64,000 nt of DNA from an uncultured Marinococcus sp. (GCF_947493875.1 NZ_CANLSU010000002.1:124001-188000); one strand, 5' to 3'; counted from the stretch's first letter, positions 24,997 to 33,372 are shown. The notes: a model not told the origin generated them from the letters alone. Translations and numbers: made by a program.

Positions 24997-25080
24997 ATGC
25001 TTTCTGCATTGAGAAATAATTTATTTGAAGAAGAAGTTTATTTTTATCCAGAGAAGGGATTAACCAGTAAAAGCATGTGA
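24997..25080 (+). CDS. possible 27-residue small protein
   Basis: An ATG at 24997 preceded by TGGAGGG (4 bases) opens a 27-codon frame ending in TGA. The product (MLSALRNNLFEEEVYFYPEK and seven more residues) is acidic in the middle and shows no membrane segment. It lies in an AT-rich spacer between two dehydrogenase genes. Its reality rests only on the ribosome binding site. Confidence 0.25.
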   Translation: MLSALRNNLFEEEVYFYPEKGLTSKSM

Positions 25081-25161
25081 CGAAATCAATAAAGAAAAGA
25101 TGACAAACACAAAAAGAAATGGAAAAATGAAAGTGCATACACTCAAAGGGAGATGAAAAAA

Positions 25162-26229
25162 ATGAATACATATACAGTTGCATCAATTGCGGGAGATGGC
25201 ATAGGCAAAGAAGTAGTACCAGCTGCCTGGAGGGTGTTGAAAACGCTTGAGAGAGTGCAGGGAGACTTCGAGCTGCGTGTAACAGAGTTTCCCTGGAGCT
25301 GCGATTATTACCTTGAGCACGGCAGAATGATGCCCGAGGATGGTTTGAAGCAGCTTGAAGCCTTCGATGCCGTGTTTTTAGGAGCGGTCGGTCACCCGGA
25401 TCTCGTTCCGGACCATATTTCGCTGTGGGGACTTTTAATTAATATACGCCGCGGCTTCGAGCAGCAGATCAACGTGCGGCCATCCCGCCAGTTTGAAGGG
25501 CTTGCTTCTCCGCTCGCAAATCCGAATCAGTTTAACCTGATGGTTGTAAGAGAGAACAGTGAGGGTGAGTACAGCGAAGTCGGCGGCCGGATGTACAGCG
25601 GGGAGAACGCAATTGCGATTCAAAACAACGTATTTTCTAAAAGAGCAGTAAAGGCAGCGATGGAGTATGCTTTTCAGCTGGCCAAAGACCGAAGCGGCCA
25701 CGTGACCTCGGCAACAAAATCCAACGGAATCGTCTTTTCCATGCCTTTCTGGGATGAAGTGTTTACCGAGGTGAAGGAAAATTATCCTGACATAGAGACC
25801 AGGGCAGAGCACATTGATGCTCTGGCGGCAGCCTTTGTTACCAAGCCGGAGACGATGGATGTTGTCGTCGGCAGCAATTTATTCGGAGATATTCTGACAG
25901 ACATCGGAGCTGCTTTGATGGGCAGCATTGGCATTGCTCCGGCTGCCAATATTAATATAAACGGGAAATATCCATCCATGTTTGAGCCGGTACACGGCTC
26001 GGCCCCGGATATTGAAGGAAAGGGACTGGCAAATCCGATCGGCCAGCTGTGGACAGCTCAAATGATGCTTGAGCATCTCGGAGAAAGCACGGCAGCCGAG
26101 ACATTAATGAACGCTATTGAATATGTCATCAAACAGGGAACACTCACGAAGGATCTTGGAGGCGATGCTTCTACCGAAGAAGTAGTGAAAGCAGTGGAAG
26201 AATATTTAACATCAGAAAAAACAAATTAG
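25162..26229 (+). CDS. tartrate/D-malate-type dehydrogenase (YcsA-like)
   Basis: A 355-residue beta-decarboxylating dehydrogenase of the isocitrate/isopropylmalate family. The start ASIAGDGIGKEVVPA, the substrate loop with RPSRQFEGL, VVRENSEGEYSEVGGRM, the active-site Tyr/Lys region and the C-terminal GSAPDIEGKGLANPIGQ are all present. The WGLLINIRRGFEQQINVRP loop is that of tartrate or D-malate dehydrogenases rather than isopropylmalate dehydrogenase. It oxidises a 2-hydroxy diacid with NAD and releases CO2. The second ATG (25162) is chosen because AGGGAG sits 9 bases ahead; the first (25153) is too close. Confidence 0.85.
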   Translation: MNTYTVASIAGDGIGKEVVPAAWRVLKTLERVQGDFELRVTEFPWSCDYYLEHGRMMPEDGLKQLEAFDAVFLGAVGHPDLVPDHISLWGLLINIRRGFEQQINVRPSRQFEGLASPLANPNQFNLMVVRENSEGEYSEVGGRMYSGENAIAIQNNVFSKRAVKAAMEYAFQLAKDRSGHVTSATKSNGIVFSMPFWDEVFTEVKENYPDIETRAEHIDALAAAFVTKPETMDVVVGSNLFGDILTDIGAALMGSIGIAPAANININGKYPSMFEPVHGSAPDIEGKGLANPIGQLWTAQMMLEHLGESTAAETLMNAIEYVIKQGTLTKDLGGDASTEEVVKAVEEYLTSEKTN

Positions 26230-26545
26230 GAGTTAACTAATAGGTATTTAATAATAATTTAAGCGGGAATCTGTAGAATAATAATCGCGAAATTCCTTGA
26301 TAACTAACGTTTTGTGATGCTAAATACACTGTTAATTTCCATTTTATGATTAATTCACTCAATGTTACAGTTTTGATACAAATGTATTGAGTATATTGTC
26401 TATACCCCCTGGCACTTATATACTACTTTATACACAACAGTAGAGTCAGACATCGCAGCACATGATCAAATAGGGGGTGGATTCGCTGGAGCTTTCGCAT
26501 TGCGCTTAATCAGAGCAGCGATATAAAAGTTTATGGCGAACGTGT
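26230..26545 (+). other. regulatory spacer upstream of the endopeptidase
   Basis: This 316-base gap holds an AT-rich part with a WalR-like box and a promoter, then an untranslated leader of about 115 bases. The leader contains a strong, unused-looking AGGGGGTGG (26472-26480). A stem formed by TCGCTG (26483-26488) and CAGCGA (26516-26521) follows. A 10-codon GTG frame (26477-26509) ends within it. No known riboswitch was recognised. Confidence 0.5.
26363..26424 (+). promoter_or_regulatory. WalR-like box with downstream sigma-A promoter
   Basis: TGTTAC-N5-TGATAC (26363-26379) matches the WalR (YycF) direct repeat TGTWAH-N5-TGTWAH at 11 of 12 positions. TTGTCT (26396-26401), 17 bases, TATACT (26419-26424) forms a promoter immediately downstream. 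The box lies just upstream of the -35, the position used for WalR activation of cell-wall hydrolase genes. Confidence 0.6.
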
Positions 26546-27781
26546 ATGAAAAAATATGCATATCCAGCAGCGATTGTTGCTGCGGCAACAGTAGTTTTTG
26601 CAGCTCCAACGGCAGCAGATGCTGCCTTAGGTGATCAAACACTACGTCAGGGCTCGAAGGGTTCGGAAGTTAAAGAATTGCAGGACTGGCTAAAGGAGAA
26701 CGGGTATCATAACGGGGCAGTGGATGGAATATATGGACTGGCGACTGCGGGGTCCGTGCAGGCCTTTCAGCGTTCAGCGGGTATTACCTCTGATGGTATA
26801 GCCGGGTCGAATACGTTTTCCAAAATGAGCTTAAAAGGAAAACAGGCTTCGACTGAAAAAAGCTCTAAAGCTTCTGACAGCTCCCGGGGCACGTCTTCAA
26901 GTGTATTAAAGGCGGGTGCTTCGGGAAGCGACGTCCGGGATCTACAGGCAAAATTGAAAAGCAAAGGGTTTCATACCGGAGCACTCGACGGAGAATTTGG
27001 ACCGGTCACGAAGTCTTCAGTTATTGCGTTTCAAAAAGCAGCCGGAATTAGTTTTGATGGCGTGGCCGGCCCGAATACATTCAAAGCGTTAAGCAGCTTT
27101 AAATCCTCAGGTGGTGCGAATGAATCAGGTTCCGCCAAGCCGGATGCTTCTTCTTCGGAAACCGGAAGCAAAACGCTCCGGCAGGGAGATACGGGCAGTA
27201 ACGTGAAAAGCATGCAGCAGACGCTTAAAAGCAAAGGCTTTCTTTCGGGAGCAGTCGACGGCCAGTTCGGCCCGCAGACAGCCGGTGCAGTGAAGGCTCT
27301 GCAGCGGGCAGCTGGTTTGAGCGCTGACGGGATCGTCGGCGCCAACACATGGAAAGCGTTAAGCGATTCTTCTGTGAAGAATGGAACCAGCTCCTCTCCT
27401 GAAAAAGTCAGCTCAGGCTCTTCAGGCAGTGTATCAGGGCTGATAAGTACAGCGAAAAAGTTCATAGGTGTTCCATACGTATGGGGAGGCACGACGACGA
27501 GAGGATTCGACTGCAGCGGCTTCACCCAGTATGTATACAGGCAAAATGGAACAAGCCTTCCACGTACGGTGGCCCAGCAGTATGCTGTGAGTAAAAAGGT
27601 ATCGAGCCCGCAGGTAGGGGATATGGTGTTTTTTACTACCTATAAAGCAGGAGCATCGCATAATGGAATATATATTGGAAACAACCAGTTCATTCACGCA
27701 GGATCCTCGACAGGAGTGACTATAAGCAGCATGAGTAATTCATACTGGGCTCCGCGCTACATTGGGGCCGGAAGATTCTGA
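26546..27781 (+). CDS. secreted NlpC/P60 peptidoglycan endopeptidase with three PG-binding domains
   Basis: A 411-residue exported cell-wall hydrolase. A signal peptide (about residues 1-26, cleavage after ADA) is followed by three PG_binding_1 repeats (about 32-86, 126-182, 209-267). They are joined by Ser/Gly-rich linkers, and a C-terminal NlpC/P60 domain (about 295-411) follows. The catalytic residues are Cys323 (FDCSGF), His372 ([10 protein letters not shown]) and His384 (QFIHAGSS). This suggests a D,L-endopeptidase cleaving stem peptides, like LytE or CwlS but with PG-binding repeats instead of LysM. The start ATG 26546 has no evident Shine-Dalgarno sequence, although it is the only possible start with a signal peptide. 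Confidence 0.9.
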   Translation: MKKYAYPAAIVAAATVVFAAPTAADAALGDQTLRQGSKGSEVKELQDWLKENGYHNGAVDGIYGLATAGSVQAFQRSAGITSDGIAGSNTFSKMSLKGKQASTEKSSKASDSSRGTSSSVLKAGASGSDVRDLQAKLKSKGFHTGALDGEFGPVTKSSVIAFQKAAGISFDGVAGPNTFKALSSFKSSGGANESGSAKPDASSSETGSKTLRQGDTGSNVKSMQQTLKSKGFLSGAVDGQFGPQTAGAVKALQRAAGLSADGIVGANTWKALSDSSVKNGTSSSPEKVSSGSSGSVSGLISTAKKFIGVPYVWGGTTTRGFDCSGFTQYVYRQNGTSLPRTVAQQYAVSKKVSSPQVGDMVFFTTYKAGASHNGIYIGNNQFIHAGSSTGVTISSMSNSYWAPRYIGAGRF

Positions 27782-27967
27782 GTTATACTTAGGGCACATC
27801 GTTCAGCAGAAACGGTGTGCTTTTATATGCCTGCAGGAAAAGTTTATAAAATTACACGTATGAACAGGGAGTTACGTGTTGTTTACAACTCTGTAATAAC
27901 CATTGTTCTGCTCATGCCCCGTGCTTACAATAAAAGAGCATCAGACGATAGAAAGCGTGGGATTGCA

Positions 27968-28246
27968 ATGAAAAGAAGAATGTCAGCGTTTATGCTCGCT
28001 GTTTTATTATTATTTGTGCCTGCTCAGGCTGAAGCCGCTCTGGGCGATGATACACTGCGTCCGGGAGACCGCGGAGAAGATGTGGAAGAACTGCAGGAAG
28101 CCCTGCAGCAGGAAGGATTTCACAGCGGGAAAACGGACGGGGTTTACGGTTCAGTCACGACTTCATCAGTAAAGGCTTTCCAAAAGTATGAAGGTTTAAC
28201 GACAGATGGAATTGCTGGAGAGGCGACCCTCGAAAGGCTTTCCTGA
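27968..28246 (+). CDS. small secreted single PG-binding-domain protein
   Basis: A 92-residue protein: a signal peptide (MKRRMSAFMLAVLLLFVPAQ, cleavage near AEA-AL) followed by one PG_binding_1 domain. That domain (LRPGDRGEDVEELQEALQQ, then TDGVYGSVTTSSVKAFQ and TDGIAG) closely resembles the three repeats of the preceding endopeptidase. It has no catalytic domain. It may dock to peptidoglycan and modulate or compete with the endopeptidase, or be a duplicated and truncated copy. ATG 27968 is chosen because the signal peptide begins there; the site GTGGGA is weak. A strong terminator follows. Confidence 0.7.
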   Translation: MKRRMSAFMLAVLLLFVPAQAEAALGDDTLRPGDRGEDVEELQEALQQEGFHSGKTDGVYGSVTTSSVKAFQKYEGLTTDGIAGEATLERLS

Positions 28247-28247
28247 C

Positions 28248-28288
28248 AAAAAAGAAGCTGAAGCCAACTCGGCTTCAGCTTCTTTTTT
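28248..28288. terminator. strong bidirectional terminator
   Basis: AAAAAGAAGCTGAAGCC and GGCTTCAGCTTCTTTTTT pair perfectly around an AACTC loop. It separates the PG-binding gene from the convergent aldo/keto reductase. Confidence 0.95.
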
Positions 28289-28292
28289 GCTT

Positions 28293-29234
28293 TTAGGAAA
28301 AAATGCTGCTGATTTGTTCTACTTCTTCTTTCGTCAATTCTACATCAGAGGTTTTCAGGTTATTGACCACTTGATCGGAGCTTTTGGCCCCTGGAATCAA
28401 AACGTCTACTGACGGCTGATGCAGATACCAGGCGAGAACGACGTGAGCTGTTTCTTCACCTTTACGTTCAGCGATTTTTTTGACTTCATTTACTTTGCGG
28501 AGATTTTCTTTGAATGCTTCTCCCTGAAAATTAGGCTTTTGGGCACGGAGATCATTAAACGTAGTGTTTTCATCGTATTTTCCGGCCAACAGGCCAGATT
28601 CAAGCGGAAAATAAGGAACGAAGGTAATGTTGTTTTCTGCGGTATATGGAAGAATGTCTTTTTCCACTTCGCGGTTCAACAAATTATATTCGGACTGCAC
28701 TACGTCCACATGCCCATCCTTGTTTGCTTCCTTCAGCTGCTCCAGGGTGAAATTCGATACGCCGATGGAGCGAATTTTTCCGGCTTCCTTCATTTCCTGC
28801 AGGGCGCCGACTGCCTCATCCTTCGGCGTGTCTTCATCCGGGAAATGAATATAGAATAAATCAATATAGTCCGTTTGCAGGCGGTGGAGCGCATCATCTA
28901 CGGACTGTTTTAAAAATTCCGGAGAGTTGTCCATAACAGTATCGCCATTATCGAGAAATTTGTGGGCTGCTTTTGTAGCAATAACCACCTGTTCACGGGC
29001 ATTTTTTTCTTTTACTACTTCACCGACGAGTTCTTCGGAACGGCGCGGTCCGTAAATAAACGCTGTGTCCAACAGGTCCACGCCGTTATCGATGGCAGTG
29101 GCGGTTAACGCTCTTCCCTGCTCTTCATCAAGCATATCGGGATAAATATTATGTCCGCCCACTGCGTTGGTTCCCAGTCCAAGAGGGTTTACAGTGACTT
29201 CAGATTTTCCAAGTGTTACACGATTCATTGCCAT
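28293..29234 (-). CDS. aldo/keto reductase
   Basis: A 313-residue AKR barrel enzyme. The catalytic tetrad is visible: Asp in LLDTAFIYG, Tyr in the same motif, Lys in VIATKAAHK and His in [19 protein letters not shown] and the C-terminal [16 protein letters not shown] (NADPH pocket) agree. It reduces aldehydes or ketones with NADPH; the substrate is unknown, and the sequence is nearest the Bacillus YhdN/IolS group. ATG 29234 has AAAGGAG at 10 bases. Monocistronic. Confidence 0.9.
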   Translation of the reverse strand: MAMNRVTLGKSEVTVNPLGLGTNAVGGHNIYPDMLDEEQGRALTATAIDNGVDLLDTAFIYGPRRSEELVGEVVKEKNAREQVVIATKAAHKFLDNGDTVMDNSPEFLKQSVDDALHRLQTDYIDLFYIHFPDEDTPKDEAVGALQEMKEAGKIRSIGVSNFTLEQLKEANKDGHVDVVQSEYNLLNREVEKDILPYTAENNITFVPYFPLESGLLAGKYDENTTFNDLRAQKPNFQGEAFKENLRKVNEVKKIAERKGEETAHVVLAWYLHQPSVDVLIPGAKSSDQVVNNLKTSDVELTKEEVEQISSIFS

Positions 29235-29346
29235 ATAAACGTCACTCCTTTGTTATTTCAGCACACTTATTCGTATTTCACCTGTAACCAAAAGCTAAAC
29301 ATTTTTCTGTTCACATGAATAAGTGCACGATTTCGTAGAAATTCAC

Positions 29347-29372
29347 GTTTACTGAAGAAAAGATAAAGGTAA
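29347..29372 (+). promoter_or_regulatory. possible SigB promoter of the YtxH-type gene
   Basis: GTTTAC (29347-29352), 14 bases, AGGTAA (29367-29372) resembles the SigB pattern GTTTAA-N12/15-GGGTAT. The match is moderate but sits upstream of a general-stress family gene. Confidence 0.4.
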
Positions 29373-29424
29373 AGAGTAGATAGGTTCTATTACGAAGGAT
29401 ACTGAGAATAAAGGGGAGAAACAT

Positions 29425-30006
29425 ATGCCAGAACAGCAAAACAGTAAATTACCTATTATTATAGCCTCTGTAATTATTGCAGGGATCGGGGCAGTATTTT
29501 TAAACCGTTCAGCCCGTGATACGGTGAAGGAAAAGTCGTCCGAAGCAAAAGAAACAGCCAGCCAGTACAAGGAAAATGCCAAAAACAGCGATGCAGTGAA
29601 TAAAGATGACTTTATGGCACGTATCCAGAACGCTACAGAGCTGGCAAAAACCATCGGTACGCAGCTTCAGGATGTATACAATAATTACGGAAAAGATCTG
29701 ATCGCCCAGGTTCAAAAAGTGAAGGACGACTCAGAAGAAGTGGTATCAACGGCGAAGGAAGCCGGCGAAGAGTTGAAGGGTGTGGGTGACACGGCAAAGG
29801 ATGCCGGAGAAGAACTAAAAGAAGCCGGCAGCCAGGTAAAAGAAGCTAAAGACGAGGTTGCAGGTTCTGACGATGATGATAATGATACTAAAACAAAAGA
29901 GTATCAAAGCGCTACCGATGCTTCCAAGTACAGCGACAGCGATCTGCCAACGATCGGCTCCACTGGAAACATGGACGAAGATATTAACAAATCGGCAAGA
30001 GAATAA
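29425..30006 (+). CDS. YtxH-domain general stress protein
   Basis: A 193-residue protein with one N-terminal membrane helix (LPIIIASVIIAGIGAVFL) followed by a long charged, Lys/Glu/Ala-rich region. That region carries heptad-like repeats (KEAGEELKGV, KDAGEELKEA, KEAKDEVAG) that should form a coiled coil, and a Asp/Ser-rich tail. This is the YtxH domain family, induced under general stress in Bacillus, with unknown mechanism. ATG 29425 follows GGGGAGAAAC. It has its own terminator. A SigB-like promoter upstream fits the family. Confidence 0.8.
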   Translation: MPEQQNSKLPIIIASVIIAGIGAVFLNRSARDTVKEKSSEAKETASQYKENAKNSDAVNKDDFMARIQNATELAKTIGTQLQDVYNNYGKDLIAQVQKVKDDSEEVVSTAKEAGEELKGVGDTAKDAGEELKEAGSQVKEAKDEVAGSDDDDNDTKTKEYQSATDASKYSDSDLPTIGSTGNMDEDINKSARE

Positions 30007-30011
30007 TGATT

Positions 30012-30043
30012 GGACTCCGAAGAAGCACTTCGGAGTCTTTTTA
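30012..30043 (+). terminator. terminator of the YtxH-type gene
   Basis: GACTCCGAAG/CTTCGGAGTC perfect stem with an AAGCA loop, followed by TTTTTAT. Confidence 0.9.
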
Positions 30044-30090
30044 TATACAGGAGGAAGTATTGAAACGCCAGCTGAATATGCTTATAATTA

Positions 30091-30104
30091 AGTAAGCGCT
30101 TAAC
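30091..30104 (+). promoter_or_regulatory. cre-like palindrome upstream of the tautomerase gene
   Basis: AGTAAGCGCTTAAC contains the palindrome TAAGCGCTTA and agrees with the CcpA cre consensus TGWAARCGYTWNCW at 11 of 14 positions. It lies 55 bases before the tautomerase start. Confidence 0.35.
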
Positions 30105-30158
30105 TAATTTTTTATCTGGTTTTGAAAATGAGATAAAATTCCCTAAAGGAGGGGTATG

Positions 30159-30548
30159 ATGCCTTTAATACGAATTGATGTTATCGAGGGGCGCACGGAA
30201 GAGGAGTTAAAGCTGCTTGCAGATGCTATACATGACGCGGTAATTGAAAGCTTTGAAGTCCCGGAACGGGACCGCTATCAGACGATTAATCAGCATAAGC
30301 CGTATGAAATGTATATCGAAGACACCGGGCTCGGCCTTGAGAGGACGAATAATATTGTGGTTATTCAGGTGATCAGTAAAACACGTACAGCAGAACAGAA
30401 AAAGCGCCTGTATAAAAATGTTGCCGAATATTTGTATAGCCGGTGCCATATCGAATCGGAAGACGTGATGGTGTCGATCACTGACAACACAGAAGCGGAT
30501 TGGAGCTTCGGGCTGGGAGAAGCCCAGTTTTTAAACGGGAAGCTGTGA
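30159..30548 (+). CDS. tautomerase family protein (MSAD-like)
   Basis: A 129-residue protein of the long tautomerase group, near malonate semialdehyde decarboxylase. The N-terminal Met-Pro-Leu supplies the catalytic Pro after Met removal, which is why the second ATG (30159) is taken as the start; AAGGAGG lies 6 bases ahead of it. The C-terminal ADWSFGLGEAQFLNG is characteristic of this branch. The reaction is a keto-enol tautomerisation or related hydration, and the substrate is unknown. Monocistronic with terminator; a cre-like site lies upstream. Confidence 0.85.
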   Translation: MPLIRIDVIEGRTEEELKLLADAIHDAVIESFEVPERDRYQTINQHKPYEMYIEDTGLGLERTNNIVVIQVISKTRTAEQKKRLYKNVAEYLYSRCHIESEDVMVSITDNTEADWSFGLGEAQFLNGKL

Positions 30549-30587
30549 AGGCTGGAGGCTGCCTGTGGGCAGCTCCGGCCTTCTTTT
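30547..30587 (+). terminator. terminator of the tautomerase gene
   Basis: GAAGGC-GGAGGCTGCC pairs with GGCAGC-CC-GCCTTC around a TGTG loop, followed by TTTT. Confidence 0.8.
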
Positions 30588-30668
30588 ACCAGAATATTGC
30601 ATTCATTCGGGCAGGGGAGTACGATAATGATAAGTTGTTAAAGTGAAGGGAGAAAGGAGCTGCTTTTA

Positions 30669-32072
30669 TTGCACGAATGGGAAGAACAGCTGCGCGCTCT
30701 TTTAAGTGATAAAAGGGTATTTACAGAGCTTGCCGACCGATACAGCTACAGCTTTGATGCTTCTTTTGGCGAGCATCTGCCCGAAGTGGTTGTACAGCCT
30801 AAAACGACGGAGGAAGTACAAACAATCATGAAAATCGCCAATCAGTTCGGCTTGGCCGTAACGCCCAGAGGGCAGGGCACCTGTCTGAGCGGAGGTCCGC
30901 TGCCGGTCCATGGGGGGATCCTTTTGGATATGGCGCAGTGGCCAAAGGAAATTAACGTTTTCGCCGATGACTTAATTGCGGTTGTCACGCCGAGTGTGCT
31001 GACAGCTGATATTCATGCGGCCGCTGAAAATCACGGTCTAATGTATCCGCCTGATCCAAGCAGTGCTCACGTGTCAACGATCGGCGGAAATCTGGCCGAA
31101 AATTCCGGTGGGCCGAGAGGGCTGAAGTATGGTGTGACCAAGGATTTTGTGATCGGCCTTGAAATTGTTACCCCCGAGGGAGACGTTATGCATACAGGCG
31201 GACGAACGATTAAAAATGTAACCGGTTACGATTTGACGAAGCTGCTTGTCGGATCCGAAGGGACGCTTGGCGTGATTACAAAAGCGACGCTCAAGCTGGT
31301 GCCAAAGCCTCCGGCCGTACAAACGATGATGGCCGCCTTTACAGACATGGCAACAGCCGGGAAGGCTATTTCCAAAACGCTCACCTCAGGAGTGCTTCCG
31401 GCAAAAATGGAATTTATGGACCGGGCCTGTATTGAAGCCGTCGAGCGGTACCGCCCATCAGGCCTTCCAACCGCCTCGGAAGCGCTGCTTTTGATCGAAC
31501 TCGATGGACATCCGGAGGCAATTAAATTAGAAGCCGAACAGGTGAAACAAATTCTCGAGGAGCTGCAGGCAGATCCCATCATCACAGCGGAAAGCGATGA
31601 AGAAGCACAGAAGCTGTGGAGTGCAAGAAAGCTTGTGTCGCCGGCAATTGCGACGATCAAGCCGACAAAAATTTCGGAAGATGCTACGGTGCCGAGAAGC
31701 CGGATTCCGGAAATGATGGATCGGCTGAAGCAAATCAAGGAGGAGTATCAGGTGGAGCTCGTCGTATTTGGGCATATCGGGGACGGCAACCTGCATCCGG
31801 ATATTATGTGCGACCAGCGGGATGAAGAAGAAATGATACGCGCTGAAAAAGCGGTCGCAGAAATCTTCCGGGCGGCCCTGGAGCTTGGCGGCACGCTTTC
31901 CGGAGAACACGGTATTGGCACGATGAAAGCACCCTTTATGGAGCAGGAAATGGGAGAGGTGGGAGTATCGATGCTTAAGCGGATCAAAGAAGCCTGGGAC
32001 CCCAACAATATTATGAATCCGGGAAAAATCTTCGCAGAAAAAGGGCAGAAGCTGGTGCTGCGTGATGGCTGA
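30669..32072 (+). CDS. glcD: glycolate oxidase, FAD subunit
   Basis: A 467-residue FAD-linked oxidase of the GlcD family. The PCMH-type FAD domain shows TPRGQGTCLSGG and TIGGNLAENSGGPRGLKYG, then YDLTKLLVGSEGTLGVIT. The C-terminal domain ends with VFGHIGDGNLHPDIM and LSGEHGIGTMKAPFM, which bind the substrate. It oxidises glycolate (or D-lactate) to the keto acid, passing electrons to the iron-sulfur subunit encoded by the overlapping next gene. The TTG start at 30669 has AAGGAG at 9 bases. A separate GlcE subunit is not present, as usual in Bacillus (YsfC/YsfD). Confidence 0.9.
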   Translation: MHEWEEQLRALLSDKRVFTELADRYSYSFDASFGEHLPEVVVQPKTTEEVQTIMKIANQFGLAVTPRGQGTCLSGGPLPVHGGILLDMAQWPKEINVFADDLIAVVTPSVLTADIHAAAENHGLMYPPDPSSAHVSTIGGNLAENSGGPRGLKYGVTKDFVIGLEIVTPEGDVMHTGGRTIKNVTGYDLTKLLVGSEGTLGVITKATLKLVPKPPAVQTMMAAFTDMATAGKAISKTLTSGVLPAKMEFMDRACIEAVERYRPSGLPTASEALLLIELDGHPEAIKLEAEQVKQILEELQADPIITAESDEEAQKLWSARKLVSPAIATIKPTKISEDATVPRSRIPEMMDRLKQIKEEYQVELVVFGHIGDGNLHPDIMCDQRDEEEMIRAEKAVAEIFRAALELGGTLSGEHGIGTMKAPFMEQEMGEVGVSMLKRIKEAWDPNNIMNPGKIFAEKGQKLVLRDG

Positions 32073-33372
32073 TACACTTAAAGACATGCTCCGCTACGAT
32101 TTGACCTTTGACTGTGTGCAGTGCGGCTACTGTCTTCCGGTCTGCCCGACCTATGAAACGATGGAGCGGGAGACGCACTCCCCGCGCGGACGTATTAATT
32201 TAATCAAAATGGTCGCAGAAGGAAAAGCTTCAGTGGAGGATTTAAAACAGCCGATCGACAAATGTCTGGGATGCATGGCATGTACGACCGTGTGCCCGAC
32301 AGATGTACAGTACGGACAGCTGTTTGAAAGTGCAAAGCATGTAATTGATGAATACGAAGAAAAAACGTTCGTCCAGCAAAAAACCGAGCATTTTTTATTT
32401 CACTCATTTTTTCCGTCAACAGCTTGGATGGACCAGCTTGGAAATGCCACATGGCTGTATCAGGTGAGCGGTCTGCAAAAAGCAGCGCGTGGACTGAATG
32501 TAATGTCTGCGGCACCGCTTCATCTAGGTAAATTTGAGCAGGTGCTGCCGCCGGCCCCTTCGCCGAAAGAGAGGCATGCGAGGAAAAATCGCCTGCATCC
32601 GGACGGGCCGCCGAAAGCAGTAGTTGCCTTTTTTACCGGATGTGTGATGGATAGCGTATTTTTTAGGCAAAATGAGAAAACGATGGAGCTTCTCCGGCTT
32701 TCGGGGGCAGAGGTGCAGCTGCCGAAAACGCAGACCTGCTGCGGAGCGCTGCATGCCCATGCAGGCAAAGAGCCTGAAGCTGTAGAGCTTGCCAAGCAAA
32801 ATATACAGGCGTTTGAGGAGAAGCCGGTTGACTATATCGTAAACAATGCCGGGGGATGCGGGGCCCAGCTGCATAAATACGGAGAGTTGTTTGCCGGGGA
32901 TCCGGAATGGGAAGAACGGGCGAAAGCTTTCTCCGACAGGGTTAGAGATATTACAGAAGTACTGGTGGAGCTTGACGGTCTGGAGTTTACCGAAAGAGTC
33001 GAGGAAACCTATACGTATCAGCCTTCCTGTCACATGACGAATGTGCAGAAGGTAAAGGAGCCGCCGCTGCAGCTGATCCGCTCCATTCCGGGGGTAACGC
33101 TGAAAGAGCTCGACCGGCCTGACTTCTGCTGTGGTTCAGCAGGCATCTACAATATTACGCAGCACGAGGATGCGATGGATATTCTGGATGTGAAAATGAA
33201 AGACGTTAAGCGGCAGTGTCCAGAGGGGATTGTCACAACCAATCCGGGCTGTATGCTTCAAATGAAACTGGGCGTGCAGCGGGAAGGTCTCGAAGAAGAG
33301 ATTGAGACGGTGCATATTGTGGATCTTTTGATGAAAGCAAAGCCGGTAACTAAGCAGGTGGCGAAGGCGTAA
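32065..33372 (+). CDS. glcF: glycolate oxidase, iron-sulfur subunit
   Basis: A 435-residue protein with two 4Fe-4S motifs near the N-terminus (CVQCGYCLPVCPTY and CLGCMACTTVCPTD). Two cysteine-rich CCG domains follow (TCCGALHAH and FCCGSAGIYN). It accepts electrons from the flavin subunit and feeds the respiratory chain at the membrane. Its start lies inside the end of glcD, an 8-base overlap that implies translational coupling. ATG 32065 is preferred to the GTG one codon earlier. The gene closes the glcDF unit. Confidence 0.9.
   Translation: MADTLKDMLRYDLTFDCVQCGYCLPVCPTYETMERETHSPRGRINLIKMVAEGKASVEDLKQPIDKCLGCMACTTVCPTDVQYGQLFESAKHVIDEYEEKTFVQQKTEHFLFHSFFPSTAWMDQLGNATWLYQVSGLQKAARGLNVMSAAPLHLGKFEQVLPPAPSPKERHARKNRLHPDGPPKAVVAFFTGCVMDSVFFRQNEKTMELLRLSGAEVQLPKTQTCCGALHAHAGKEPEAVELAKQNIQAFEEKPVDYIVNNAGGCGAQLHKYGELFAGDPEWEERAKAFSDRVRDITEVLVELDGLEFTERVEETYTYQPSCHMTNVQKVKEPPLQLIRSIPGVTLKELDRPDFCCGSAGIYNITQHEDAMDILDVKMKDVKRQCPEGIVTTNPGCMLQMKLGVQREGLEEEIETVHIVDLLMKAKPVTKQVAKA

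Noticed and set aside
26440-26545. Possible c-di-AMP (ydaO-type) riboswitch before the endopeptidase
   Set aside because: Some letters (GCTTAATC, AGAGC, GGGGGTGGATTC) resemble the motif, but they occur in the wrong order and the pseudosymmetric stems are missing.
30060-30095. An 11-codon TTG frame (MKRQLNMLIIK) with a perfect AGGAGG
   Set aside because: It is too short to support as a gene and lies right after a terminator; it could be a leader peptide, but nothing else shows this.
30621-30645. Fur box before glcD
   Set aside because: Only the left half (GATAATGATAA) matches; the right half has almost no agreement.
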